Source: an uncultured Mycoplasmatota bacterium
GTDB taxonomy: Bacteria; Bacillota_I; Bacilli_A; RF39; UBA660
Direction of reading: 5' to 3'
Assembly (NCBI GenBank): GCA_946497955.1
Contig: CAMMMH010000009.1
Coordinates: 1 to 50,275, forward strand
Length of the DNA: 50,275 bases
Shown: positions 33,451-42,547 of the stretch, one piece after another
Layout: the number at the start of each line of letters is the position of its first letter
How positions within the stretch are numbered: the stretch's first letter is position 1
Position numbers and translations under genes: made by a program
The notes under the pieces: model-generated
Told to the model about the DNA's origin: nothing
Databases searched by the model: none
Seen by the model: the letters and a program-made list of their open reading frames with translations, nothing else

Positions 33451-35185
33451 TATCAAATACACCTCCCTTACTAGGTGACTTTCTAGCAATTAAATCTTGA
33501 TAATATTTATTAGTTTTTACTAAATCTTTATGAGTACCCATACCTACAATCTTACCTTCATTTAAAACTATTAAATAATCAGACTTTTTCATTAACTCTT
33601 TCTTATGAGTAATAATTAAAATAGTATGGTCTTTCTTTAAGTCTTGTAAAACATTCTCTATCTTTAAAGCTGTATCAGGGTCAAGGGAAGATGTTACTTC
33701 ATCAAAAAGTAAGACTTCAGAAGCTGTTAAAAGAGTTCTTGCGATAGAGATTAACTGTTTTTGTCCGCCACTTATATTTTTAGCATCTTCTCTTAAGACA
33801 GTATCATATCCTTTAGGAAGACTCATAATAAAGTCATGTATTCCTACTCTTTTACACATTTCAATTTGTCTAGATTTATCTTTATCAACTAAATCAAAAT
33901 TAGCTTTTATACTCATATTAAAAACAAAAGGTCTTTGGTTAACAATAGAAACATTGCTCTTATAAACTTCTTTAGCATAACTATAAATGTCTTTACCATC
34001 AATAGTTATATCACCACTATCTGGCATATAAAATCTAAGTAATAAATTAAAAATTGTTGTTTTACCACTACCTGTATGTCCTACAAGTGTAGTTATTTTA
34101 TGAGGATTAGCTGTAAAACTAATGTCAGTTAAAGTAGTTTTATTATTATATGAAAAATAAACATGATTAAACTTAACAACACCATTTATAACATCATTAA
34201 AATAATTACCAACTGGAATAGAATGAGGCTTATAATCAAGAATAGATTGTACTCTATTAACAGCAACATTAACCTCTCTAATTGTCGTAGTTGTTGTTAT
34301 AAGTTTTCTAAGAGAAACAAACAAAGAATCAAAATAACCAATTATTAAAACAACTATATCTACTGTAATATTTCCCTTAACTAATAATATAAGACATAAG
34401 AAATAAATAAGTATTTTAAACCCATAAGTTAAAAAATTAACATCATTATCTCTTATAACAGCATATTTCCTTTTAGTATTATAAGCCCTACTCCAACCAT
34501 TATTTATCTTCTTTAATTTTTCTTCTAAAGGCTCTATAATTCCAAAACTCTTAACTTCACTAGAACCTTTAGTAATTTGAGAAAATAAAACTCTATATTT
34601 ATCAACATTACTCTTTTGCTTACGATAATAAAAATCTACTCTTCTATCAGTATAATTTCTAATAAATATATAGAGTATTGTAAAAATTATAAAAAGAAAA
34701 GATATTAAAACATTACAATTAATTATAATTATAATAAGTACTAAAAATTCTAAAATACTCATTATTAATTCTGATACTCTATCACACATATCACCAATAT
34801 TCATAACATCGCCATTAACACTATTTAAAAGTTTTCCTTTATTAACGTGTTTAGTAAAGTTATCATCAATTATACTTACTTTATCAAAGATCTTCTGTTG
34901 TAAATGGACATAACAATAATGATTATTTTTACCATAATATTTATGATTTATAAAGAAAAACAAGCGATATAAAAAGTAAGACAATGCCAAAAAGCCTAAA
35001 CTTAAATAAGCCATAGGATAATCTTTTAAAGTTATATATTTAATAATTAAAGATGCCCCTAAAGGTATTAAAAGATTCGCTCCTTTATAAAGAAATGCTG
35101 TTATTAACATCATAATAAAATATTTTTTATTAAACTCTGCTAATTTAAAATAGTCTTTTATAAAATGATAATACTCCCTTATCAT
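33443..35185 (-). CDS. ABC half-exporter (canonical ATPase)
   Basis: About 580 residues; GGTGATGGTA before the ATG at 35185 sets the likely start, with an in-frame ATG two codons earlier. Six membrane helices, then Walker A 'GHTGSGKTT', Q loop 'IVNQRPF', signature 'NISGGQKQ', Walker B 'LLFDEVTSSLD', H loop 'IITHKK', all intact. First gene of the second ABC pair, behind the repeated terminator-promoter unit. The C-terminal tail 'KSPSKGGVFDNE' overlaps the next gene. Substrate unknown. Confidence 0.88.
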   Translation of the reverse strand: MIREYYHFIKDYFKLAEFNKKYFIMMLITAFLYKGANLLIPLGASLIIKYITLKDYPMAYLSLGFLALSYFLYRLFFFINHKYYGKNNHYCYVHLQQKIFDKVSIIDDNFTKHVNKGKLLNSVNGDVMNIGDMCDRVSELIMSILEFLVLIIIIINCNVLISFLFIIFTILYIFIRNYTDRRVDFYYRKQKSNVDKYRVLFSQITKGSSEVKSFGIIEPLEEKLKKINNGWSRAYNTKRKYAVIRDNDVNFLTYGFKILIYFLCLILLVKGNITVDIVVLIIGYFDSLFVSLRKLITTTTTIREVNVAVNRVQSILDYKPHSIPVGNYFNDVINGVVKFNHVYFSYNNKTTLTDISFTANPHKITTLVGHTGSGKTTIFNLLLRFYMPDSGDITIDGKDIYSYAKEVYKSNVSIVNQRPFVFNMSIKANFDLVDKDKSRQIEMCKRVGIHDFIMSLPKGYDTVLREDAKNISGGQKQLISIARTLLTASEVLLFDEVTSSLDPDTALKIENVLQDLKKDHTILIITHKKELMKKSDYLIVLNEGKIVGMGTHKDLVKTNKYYQDLIARKSPSKGGVFDNE

Positions 35186-35297
35186 TACCATCACCACTCT
35201 TACTAATATAAGTTTATCATACTAATAGTAATTAATATCTCTATAGTATTCTTCAACTTTATATAAAATATATATTAACTACTTCTCTATATTTATA

Positions 35298-35355
35298 TAT
35301 CAATTATAACAGAAAACAAAGAAAAAAGACTAGTAATAATAAACTAATCGTAATT
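35298..35355 (-). repeat. Terminator-promoter repeat, copy 2
   Basis: Second copy of the unit at 31642-31699, between the 218-residue gene and the first ABC gene of this pair. Confidence 0.75.
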
Positions 35356-35360
35356 TTTTG

Positions 35361-36017
35361 TTAAAAAAGTAAATCTTCATCTTCACTAAATAAATCTTTA
35401 GGCATTTGTTTTACAAGTCTTTTTGCTTCCTCTTCAGTAGCTCGCATAACTCTTTCATTTACTGGCTCAAACTCTTCTCTCAATTCATCAATTTCTTCTA
35501 AAGTAAATCTTTGTCCTTCATAATTTCTAAGAACTGATTGAGTCATAGTTTTTCTCATTGCAATAGTATTATTATAAAATTCTTGACCAGCTTCATCTAT
35601 TATACTAGATTTATATCTTTGAATTTTTGTTTCTAATACTCTTGCTTCCTCATCAACATTTCCTCTAGCCACTTCAGCATATTGGGTTATTATATGAGAA
35701 TTACCACAAGGCATTGTGCCAAATAAACCAATGGTTTCAAATTGTCCCTCATATCCTTTAGCATCTCTTCTACCATGAAATACAAAAGGTGCACTAACAC
35801 TAAGAGGAGTAAACTTAAATAATTCCACAACTTTTCCTGGATAATATACACCAAAAATAAATCTATCCTCTGTATAAGAACTACTAGGATCAACCACTAT
35901 TCCTTCAAACCATCCATCATCTTGTAATAAAATTTGTCCTTCCCACATATCTCTGTCATTAAAATCATATCCATAAGACATATTCCAATAACCTTTAATA
36001 TCCATTAATTTTGCCAT
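35361..36017 (-). CDS. Hypothetical protein (218 aa)
   Basis: Not recognised. Residues 1-110 look like an antiparallel beta barrel with Gly/Trp turns (DIKGYWNMSYGYDF, MWEGQILLQDDGWFEGIV, GYEGQFETIGLFG), as in lipocalin-like proteins. Residues 115-218 are helical and acidic. No signal peptide. RBS AAAGGAAG. It ends at the terminator-promoter unit ahead of the ABC genes. Confidence 0.6.
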   Translation of the reverse strand: MAKLMDIKGYWNMSYGYDFNDRDMWEGQILLQDDGWFEGIVVDPSSSYTEDRFIFGVYYPGKVVELFKFTPLSVSAPFVFHGRRDAKGYEGQFETIGLFGTMPCGNSHIITQYAEVARGNVDEEARVLETKIQRYKSSIIDEAGQEFYNNTIAMRKTMTQSVLRNYEGQRFTLEEIDELREEFEPVNERVMRATEEEAKRLVKQMPKDLFSEDEDLLF

Positions 36018-36110
36018 AACAACACTTCCTTTGTAGTTACATATTATAATACTATTTAACTTAAATTGGAATACAATATAACAAATTTGTATAATCTAAT
36101 TATTCGCATT

Positions 36111-36698
36111 TTATTTAAAATTATTTTTAATATATTCATAAATTTCATTCCAGTTATTACAACAAGCAATACCACTTTTACTATCTAAATAATTACTTAT
36201 TCTTATTGTATTTATTCCAGCACTTGCAACTGATAAACAATTGCTTTCATTATCGTCTATTAACAAATCTATATTTTCTTCAATACATATTTTTTTCTTA
36301 TCTCTTGCATTTACTACTAATTTATCATAATAAATATTATTTTTATCAAGCCATTTTTTACTATACATATATGGATCATCATGAAATTCACTATCTCTTG
36401 CAGTTATAATTATAATCTCATGCCCATCATTTTTTAATTTATTTATTACATCAACAGCATTATCTCTAGGAATTGCCTTATTAGTAATTCCTTCTTGTAT
36501 ATCTCTTAAGAAGTATTTTAACTCTTTATAATTAAAATGGAATAACTCTTGCCATTTAGAACCATTATTATATTTATCTTCAAGGTTAATATCTTTAGGC
36601 AACTTTTTTCCTAAACTTTTAGCATATTTTTTACAAGCTTCATATAACTTATCTTTTACATCTGTTAAAGTATCATCAATATCTATACCTATCCTCAT
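36111..36698 (-). CDS. HAD-family 5'-nucleotidase-like phosphatase
   Basis: 195 residues. Motif I 'GIDIDDTLTD' (nucleophile and acid Asp), motif II 'IIITARD', a Lys in 'DKKKICIE' and motif IV 'LLIDDNESN' are all present, with a small alpha-helical cap between motifs I and II. The family contains NT5C-type nucleotidases and relatives acting on nucleotides or cell-wall sugars; substrate not visible. Intact paralogue of the frameshifted gene at 25827-26427 and of the N-terminal half of the fusion at 43437-44861. RBS AGAGGTAGGGA. Confidence 0.85.
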   Translation of the reverse strand: MRIGIDIDDTLTDVKDKLYEACKKYAKSLGKKLPKDINLEDKYNNGSKWQELFHFNYKELKYFLRDIQEGITNKAIPRDNAVDVINKLKNDGHEIIIITARDSEFHDDPYMYSKKWLDKNNIYYDKLVVNARDKKKICIEENIDLLIDDNESNCLSVASAGINTIRISNYLDSKSGIACCNNWNEIYEYIKNNFK

Positions 36699-36832
36699 AA
36701 TTCCCTACCTCTTATAATTTTTTAATTAGTATTTAACAATAACAATTATTGTAAATGTCTTTCAATTATTTCTATTCTTTAACCATATATTATTCCCCCA
36801 TCATCCTATCAACCATAACATTCCTTTATATA

Positions 36833-37669
36833 CTATTTTATTAAAGATTTTTTCTTAGAATTCTGTAAATTGTTTCTATTTTGCATAGACATAGCCCACT
36901 TTTTTATCTCTTCCGCCTGTTCTTTAGTTTTTATACTACTCACTACTTCTTCAACTGTTAAAATTTTCCTATTGTTTAAAGTAGCTTCTCCTACTATCTT
37001 TTTAGCTTCTAAATATTCGTTTTTACGTTTTAATATTTCCTTATTTTCTTTTTTTATTAGTAATGGCTTACAGATTTCATATTCTGCAATACTATGTTCC
37101 TGTAAATTTATACATTCTAAATCAATAATAGTACTAGCACAACTCACTATTAATAAAGGTAACATTAATGGTAGTGAATAATAGGTTCCTAAACTTAATA
37201 AAGAAATAGCTACAACATCATTTTTTAAGTTTTTTTGATGAATTGCTTTATTCCAGTTTAAATAGTTAATAATTTGTGTTGGATATTTATTATCTATATG
37301 ATAATTTCTATTTTCTTCTTTATTCCATTCTTTTTTAGTTTTTAACTTAGATATTTTATTAACAAGTTCTATTAATTCTGCTTCTTCACTACTTTTAGCC
37401 TTACCTATCATCCTTTTAGTATTAAAATCACACCATTTTTCATAATAAACAACAAAATTAGGGCATATTTTTTTCATAACTTTAAATTTTAATCTCTCAA
37501 GTTTAAAAACAATTTCTCTAAACCCTAATGCTCCTAATTTTTCATGTAATTCTTTTTTTCTTTTATATATTTTTATTGCATATTTACTTTTTTCTTCATC
37601 AGTTAATTCTTCAGGAATAGTAATACTTTTAGAATTAAATATTAATTTAAAATCATCCTTAATATTCAT
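36833..37669 (-). CDS. Membrane-associated protein next to the small peptide gene
   Basis: 278 residues from the ATG at 37669 (GGGGGG upstream). Two charged helical regions flank a hydrophobic stretch near residues 150-180 (VVAISLLSLGTYYSLPLMLPLLIVSCASTI), enough for one or two membrane passes. No family recognised. The start is 29 nt after the small peptide gene's stop, so both are on one transcript; it could process, protect against or handle that peptide, but this is speculation. Confidence 0.55.
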   Translation of the reverse strand: MNIKDDFKLIFNSKSITIPEELTDEEKSKYAIKIYKRKKELHEKLGALGFREIVFKLERLKFKVMKKICPNFVVYYEKWCDFNTKRMIGKAKSSEEAELIELVNKISKLKTKKEWNKEENRNYHIDNKYPTQIINYLNWNKAIHQKNLKNDVVAISLLSLGTYYSLPLMLPLLIVSCASTIIDLECINLQEHSIAEYEICKPLLIKKENKEILKRKNEYLEAKKIVGEATLNNRKILTVEEVVSSIKTKEQAEEIKKWAMSMQNRNNLQNSKKKSLIK

Positions 37670-37698
37670 CAAATTACCCCCCAATATATTCTTTTGAA

Positions 37699-38001
37699 TT
37701 ATTTTAATGTCTTAACTTTTGCAATACTATTATCATCTGATAATTCTACTAACTTATCGTCAGTTAATGCTACTAGCTTCTCAAGCTCTTCATCTGATAA
37801 TGAATCAATATACTCTTCTGCACAACTTATTGTGATATTTATATGTTCTCCAGGATTAAAATTTGATGATATACTTGTAGTAGCAGAAGCATATGTAGTA
37901 AGCAAAATGTTTTGTCCATCATCATTCATAGTACTAGCTGTAGTATAATAAGGTCCACAAAGTGCAGCTGTTAATGTAGTAGAAAAAAATGTGTCAGACA
38001 T
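37699..38001 (-). CDS. Small Ser/Thr-rich peptide with a leader-like 'LSDEELEKL' motif (100 aa)
   Basis: The ATG at 38001 follows GAGGAGG. Residues 1-60 are rich in Ser and Thr with two Cys (ALCGPYYTT, NITISC). The rest is acidic and helical: 'YIDSLSDEELEKLVAL' then 'DDKLVELSDD'. The LSDEELEKL pattern is typical of RiPP leader peptides, but here it is at the C-terminal side and no Gly-Gly cleavage site follows. A perfect TTGACA-17-TATAAT promoter drives it. Neighbours are a membrane protein, a transglutaminase-like protein and ABC exporters. It might be a modified or exported peptide; unproven. Confidence 0.6.
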   Translation of the reverse strand: MSDTFFSTTLTAALCGPYYTTASTMNDDGQNILLTTYASATTSISSNFNPGEHINITISCAEEYIDSLSDEELEKLVALTDDKLVELSDDNSIAKVKTLK

Positions 38002-38027
38002 ATTATCCCTCCTCAATAATGAGTCAT

Positions 38028-38056
38028 ATTATATAATAAAAATGTTAAATTGTCAA
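38028..38056 (-). promoter_or_regulatory. Perfect consensus sigma-A promoter
   Basis: TTGACA, 17-bp spacer, TATAAT on the minus strand. The start point would be about 20 nt before the ATG of the small peptide gene. Confidence 0.85.
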
Positions 38057-38103
38057 ATTTTCTAACTAATAAACAATAGCTAAAATTTTAGTATTTTAAC
38101 TCT

Positions 38104-38679
38104 TTATACTATTATTAATTCACTATTATTAATATGTTCCCTCATTTCATACCCATTAATATGTTTTCTAGGCTTTTGATATTTATATATTTTAATATTA
38201 TTAAAATTATAATCATTAGAAATAATCCCTTTACTTAAAGAATATCTTATAAAAACATTTCTAAAGTCTCTTAATAATTCAGTAATATTATTATATTCAT
38301 GGATTCCACTATAAAAACACTCCTTATCATTAAACATAGGCTCAAACCAATATACTTTATTATTATCATAATAAACTAAGATAGAATGACTAGGACACCC
38401 TTTATTATCATCATAAAATAAATAATAACTCTCATATCTAAAAGATGTCATACTTTTAAAAAAACACCTATATAATTCAGTCATATCCCAACAAATTCCA
38501 ATATGGCTTGTTAATAATTCTTTAGGAGTTTGTAATCTATATGTTTTAGCATCATTAACTCCATAATGTTTATTTCCATCTTTATCAATCCAGCCATATT
38601 CAAATTTGTTTTGCATATAATAGAAAAATTCTTCAATACTTATCAAACCATTTTTGATAAAAATATTTTTATAATCCAT
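38104..38679 (-). CDS. Transglutaminase-like cysteine protein
   Basis: 191 residues. 'LQTPKELLTSHIGICWDMTELYRCFF' has the nucleophile-helix pattern of transglutaminase-like domains (G-x-C-W-D), with a His in 'CPSHSILVYY' and an acidic residue in 'VYWFEPMF' completing a Cys-His-Glu set. Such domains act as peptidases, amidases or cross-linkers; no substrate can be read. Cytosolic, no signal peptide. It lies immediately upstream of the promoter of the small peptide gene. Confidence 0.72.
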   Translation of the reverse strand: MDYKNIFIKNGLISIEEFFYYMQNKFEYGWIDKDGNKHYGVNDAKTYRLQTPKELLTSHIGICWDMTELYRCFFKSMTSFRYESYYLFYDDNKGCPSHSILVYYDNNKVYWFEPMFNDKECFYSGIHEYNNITELLRDFRNVFIRYSLSKGIISNDYNFNNIKIYKYQKPRKHINGYEMREHINNSELIIV

Positions 38680-38756
38680 TTTAATCCCTCAAAATAATTT
38701 TAACATATTTAAACTATTGTGTTTATCTTTTTATTAATATGTTTACATCTATCAAA

Positions 38757-38783
38757 AAAGAGCCTTATTTTAGCTCTTTAACT
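38757..38783 (-). terminator. Terminator of the 164-residue gene
   Basis: AAAGAGC-taaaataag-GCTCTTT plus T run on the minus strand, overlapping the gene's last codons. Confidence 0.7.
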
Positions 38784-39259
38784 TTTTCACTTTCTTTTTG
38801 TTCTGTATAAGTGTAATGGCTTTTAATTATTTCATTTAATCTCTTAGTATCTTTATATAATTGTGGAACATAGTCCAAATATTTATCATTAAAGTCAACT
38901 GCATTACCTAAGGAAACTTTAGCAACACATTTTTTCATTTTCTTAGATGCATATTCTATATCATATTTTTCTAGTAATTCTTCCCCTACTCCATAATAAT
39001 ACAAAAGGTTAATCACTGCTTCTATATCACATTTATAAGTGACATCATTTTCCCTTTTAAATCCAAGATTAATACCTACTATGTTATTATTTTGAAGTTT
39101 ATATACCAATAATGCATAATCTCCAACAGAGCCTATATATTCTACACCTGCAAATTTTCTATAAACTATTTTAATAGAATCATTTATACTGCTAACACTA
39201 TTAAGTTTTAATGTTTGTTCTTCCATATGTTTTAACTCATCTAACTGCATCTTAATCAT
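38765..39259 (-). CDS. Hypothetical protein (164 aa)
   Basis: Not recognised. Mixed alpha/beta, soluble: 'KIVYRKFAGVEYIGSVGDYALLVYKL' and 'DIEAVINLLYYYGVGEELLEKYDIEY' in the middle, and a charged C-terminus. It overlaps the stop of the P-loop kinase gene by 8 nt, so the two are translated together and probably work together. Confidence 0.6.
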   Translation of the reverse strand: MIKMQLDELKHMEEQTLKLNSVSSINDSIKIVYRKFAGVEYIGSVGDYALLVYKLQNNNIVGINLGFKRENDVTYKCDIEAVINLLYYYGVGEELLEKYDIEYASKKMKKCVAKVSLGNAVDFNDKYLDYVPQLYKDTKRLNEIIKSHYTYTEQKESEKVKELK

Positions 39260-39752
39260 CTATAATTCCTTTCTCTTTCAAATAATCCTCTAAATATTCA
39301 TTAGATTTAAGTATTATTAAGGGATGTTCTTGATTCATTAATTCTTCTATTCTATTATCAAAATTATCAATTCTAATATCAATAAATTCTTTAGTGTTTC
39401 CTCTATTAACAAAACGATTATAATATTCTTCCTTACAAGTTTTATCAGGAATACAAATTGTATATTCTATATTATTTTTATCTAGTTCTATTCTAATATC
39501 TTCATCTGGTGCTATTAAAATAACTTTAACATTGCCAATCAATGATTTTATTTTGTTAATATAATTATTTGGATATTCTGGATTTAATTGTTTATAAGAA
39601 GTGCTTTTTCTTAATTCTTTATTCATATTTATTACTTTATCATCATATATCCATTTATAATCAGATGACTCTAAATCTACAATATAGTCATATTTTCTAC
39701 CAACATAAGATTTACCCACTCCTGGATAGCCACGAATAATTAATGTTTTCAT
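39252..39752 (-). CDS. Small P-loop kinase-like protein
   Basis: 166 residues. Walker A 'GYPGVGKS' (8-15) follows the first strand 'KTLIIR', and 'KVILIAPDEDIRIEL' is the strand before the lid region. A region with several Arg follows, as in nucleotide or small-molecule kinases of phages. A clear Walker B is not evident. The last residues 'EKGIIDD' overlap the following gene. RBS AGGAGCT. Substrate unknown. Confidence 0.72.
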   Translation of the reverse strand: MKTLIIRGYPGVGKSYVGRKYDYIVDLESSDYKWIYDDKVINMNKELRKSTSYKQLNPEYPNNYINKIKSLIGNVKVILIAPDEDIRIELDKNNIEYTICIPDKTCKEEYYNRFVNRGNTKEFIDIRIDNFDNRIEELMNQEHPLIILKSNEYLEDYLKEKGIIDD

Positions 39753-39926
39753 TATTAGCTCCTATAATATTACAAAATTTCTTTAATTATTTTATAAGTT
39801 TCAAAATATATCATAAGTTTTAATATTAGTACACATAATACATTTTTTCAAGACTAAAAATATTTTTTAACTTATATTTATATTATATATAATATATAGA
39901 CATTAATCAAATCCAAATACAGATGG

Positions 39927-41186
39927 CTAATTCTTATACAAATTTTCATTATTTTTTATATACCATTTTAAATATTTAGTCCTAACTAATCTATCAATTG
40001 TACAAACTAGCCCTAACCCAACTAATCCTATGTCAAGCTTTTTTATTAAATATAATAAAGGTATTCTAATACATATTCCTCCAATAAATGACGTCAATCT
40101 AAGAGCTTTTGTATCTTTGTTAGCAGCTAAATATGCCAAATAATTATTGTTAATTATATATGTAAAAAATTCAGTTGAATATAAATAAGTATATATTCCA
40201 CATTCACTCCATGGCACACTTCTACCCAAAAAGTACCAAGCCGGATAGGGAATAATAGATACAAATATTAAAGAAAAAATCAAAGAATAAGTTCCTACCT
40301 TTTTAACTTTTTCTAATAAATGTCGTTCTTTTCTTTTAATAGAATTTGCATATGAAACAAGGAGTCCAGTATAATAACCATCAGCTAATTGTAAAAGGAC
40401 TTGTACAACATTTGAACAAACACAAGCTATGACATAGGTTTCAGTACCAAAAGAACTTGATATGCTCACTAAAAAAATGTATGCAATTTTTTGAATAGTT
40501 TTGTTTAGAATTAAGTCCTTCGTATGATTAATTATATCTTTAATATATTGTTTCTTAATTTTTCTATATTTATATTTTGAAAACTTAAATAATAAAATTG
40601 CATTAATAAAAGTAGCAATAATTGTTGCAATATATATTCCAGTTTCATTGAACCCTAATTTAACACTTATAATATCTCCAACTATATTAAATAGAGAAGA
40701 AATAATAGTCGCAATTAATATAAGATTGGTTTTATTTTTTATTTTCAAATCATTTTTAGGAACATAACTTACTGCTAAAATAGGTAATTGAATAGCTTTT
40801 AATTTTAATAAAGTTGTTAGAATATTTCTAGCATCAGACTCTAAAGTATAAATATAAGTAATTTTATTAGCAAATATAAATAATATTATAGATATAAAAA
40901 TACTAGTAATAAGTTGTAAAACAATAGCAGTATCATTAATAGAATAACTATCTTTATTACTTCTAGCCAATACAATACTATGTGACTGCGAAATACATTC
41001 TTGTATTATATTTATAGCAGATTCTAAACTAATAAGTGAAGAAAATACTATAATTGCTGTTGTTCCAATAGAATTAGATATTGATTTGTCTATAACTGAT
41101 AATATTACATTAGTAAATTCAACAAAAATATATGGTAATACAAAGCAAAGTACAGATATTACAGTTTTGTTCAATTTAAAATTCAC
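39927..41186 (-). CDS. MATE-like multidrug/flippase family transporter
   Basis: 419 residues, about 12 membrane helices, with the MATE-type repeat of two six-helix bundles ('IGTTAIIVFSSLISLESAINIIQECISQSHSIVLARS' near the start; 'GTETYVIACVCSNVVQVLLQLADGYYTGLLVSYANS' in the second half). GTG start with GAGGAGGAG. Last gene of the 44.9-39.9 kb operon, so it probably exports a product of those enzymes or protects from it. MATE versus other MOP flippases cannot be settled here. Confidence 0.75.
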   Translation of the reverse strand: MNFKLNKTVISVLCFVLPYIFVEFTNVILSVIDKSISNSIGTTAIIVFSSLISLESAINIIQECISQSHSIVLARSNKDSYSINDTAIVLQLITSIFISIILFIFANKITYIYTLESDARNILTTLLKLKAIQLPILAVSYVPKNDLKIKNKTNLILIATIISSLFNIVGDIISVKLGFNETGIYIATIIATFINAILLFKFSKYKYRKIKKQYIKDIINHTKDLILNKTIQKIAYIFLVSISSSFGTETYVIACVCSNVVQVLLQLADGYYTGLLVSYANSIKRKERHLLEKVKKVGTYSLIFSLIFVSIIPYPAWYFLGRSVPWSECGIYTYLYSTEFFTYIINNNYLAYLAANKDTKALRLTSFIGGICIRIPLLYLIKKLDIGLVGLGLVCTIDRLVRTKYLKWYIKNNENLYKN

Positions 41187-41212
41187 TTTACTCCTCCTCT
41201 TTTAAATAACTA

Positions 41213-41920
41213 TTATATTATTTCTTCAAGTAATTCGTTAATATTATCAACGCATTTATTAGTAACAGAAACTAACTCTTCACATGAGTTTTTAACTCTG
41301 TATCCATTATATTTTTTAATCATATCTATATCATTAACACCATCGCCAATAGTATAAGTATTAGTTGTTTTTATATCCTCTATTTTTATTATTTCTTTTA
41401 TCATTGTAGATTTACTTGCTTTAATAGAGATAACCTCTACCAAATAATCTTTATCTTCACATACAAGATAACTTTTTATATTGGTATAATTGCTATCTAT
41501 ATAACTTTTTATTTCTCTAGCTTCATTAAAATTGTATAACTTTAACATAATCTTAACTATATGCGAAGCAGTATTTACATTTTTCCTAAAATTATCAATT
41601 AGAATTATATCAGAGACATCTTTTTTATTAGCATAATTAATAATACTTTTAACTTGTTTTTCTTCTAAAGAAAAAGATTTAATAATAGTTAATTCTTTAG
41701 ATAATAATAAAGCACCATGATTTAAAATCAAATAGTCATAGGGAATTTTATATTTATCTATTTTCTCTTTTAAATCTACATAACTCCTACCTGTTGCAAT
41801 TACAAACAAGTTATTAAGTTTCCTAAAATTATTTATATTACCTATAGTCTTTTTAATATCTAAGTCACTAATATAAAATGTTCCATCATAGTCACTTACT
41901 AATAGTTTTTTCAAATCCAT
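41213..41920 (-). CDS. Cof-type HAD phosphatase
   Basis: 235 residues. Motif I 'VSDYDGTFY', motif II 'VIATGRSY', a C2 cap between motifs (about 80-160), Lys 'ASKSTMIK' and motif IV 'TIGDGVNDIDMIKKYNGYRV' are typical of the Cof/YidA group, which removes phosphate from sugar phosphates and cofactors. RBS AAGGAG. Fourth gene of the operon, 26 nt from the transporter. Confidence 0.9.
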   Translation of the reverse strand: MDLKKLLVSDYDGTFYISDLDIKKTIGNINNFRKLNNLFVIATGRSYVDLKEKIDKYKIPYDYLILNHGALLLSKELTIIKSFSLEEKQVKSIINYANKKDVSDIILIDNFRKNVNTASHIVKIMLKLYNFNEAREIKSYIDSNYTNIKSYLVCEDKDYLVEVISIKASKSTMIKEIIKIEDIKTTNTYTIGDGVNDIDMIKKYNGYRVKNSCEELVSVTNKCVDNINELLEEII

Positions 41921-41938
41921 GTCTAAAAACTCCTTTTA

Positions 41939-42547
41939 TTATAAATTATCTTTAATTTCAGGAAATAAGTCATATAAATTATAATCTAATAAGCTATCAA
42001 AATATTTTTTTAATTTGCACGTTTCTACAATATGATAATGAGTTGTATCATATACACCATGCCTCAATAATAAATCTATCATTCTTTTATCAACGGTTAG
42101 AACTTTATCAGTACACATTAAATCGCATAAGTTAATTATCTTTTCATATATTGTATATTCTTTTTTTATATAGTTTTTTACGAATTCATAATTTGCACTA
42201 GTTTTATCAATTGTTTCTCTAGATTTTGAAGTACACTCTACATCATTATTTAGAAAGGAATGTTTAATACAAATACCTGCATATTCTTCATCATATCCTA
42301 ATGATTTTATATAGTTATAGCCACAGACTTCATGATGAAAAACTTCATTTTCATTATATTTGACTTTTTTTCCTATATCATGAATATAGCCTAATGTTTT
42401 GGCATAATCTTCATCTAAATTAAGAGCTTTAGCAATCACACTAGCAGTATTACCTACACATATAGAGTGATTTATAAAATGATCATTATCTACTTCTTTA
42501 CGAGTGTTTTCTAGAATTTCTAAAGCTTTTTTACTTGTCAATTTCAT
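41939..42547 (-). CDS. HD-domain phosphohydrolase
   Basis: About 202 residues. 'FINHSICVGNTASVIAKAL', 'TLGYIHDIGKK' (the HD pair) and 'FHHEVCGYNYI' then 'ICIKHS' give the metal-binding His/Asp set of HD hydrolases, which act on nucleotides or phosphate esters. The ATG at 42547 is the likely start; it overlaps the upstream gene by 17 nt. Third gene in the operon. Confidence 0.85.
   Translation of the reverse strand: MKLTSKKALEILENTRKEVDNDHFINHSICVGNTASVIAKALNLDEDYAKTLGYIHDIGKKVKYNENEVFHHEVCGYNYIKSLGYDEEYAGICIKHSFLNNDVECTSKSRETIDKTSANYEFVKNYIKKEYTIYEKIINLCDLMCTDKVLTVDKRMIDLLLRHGVYDTTHYHIVETCKLKKYFDSLLDYNLYDLFPEIKDNL

Noticed and set aside
39753-39926. Possible small gene or RNA upstream of the P-loop kinase
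   Set aside because: Only AT-rich sequence with simple ATATA runs; no RBS plus ORF and no stable hairpin.
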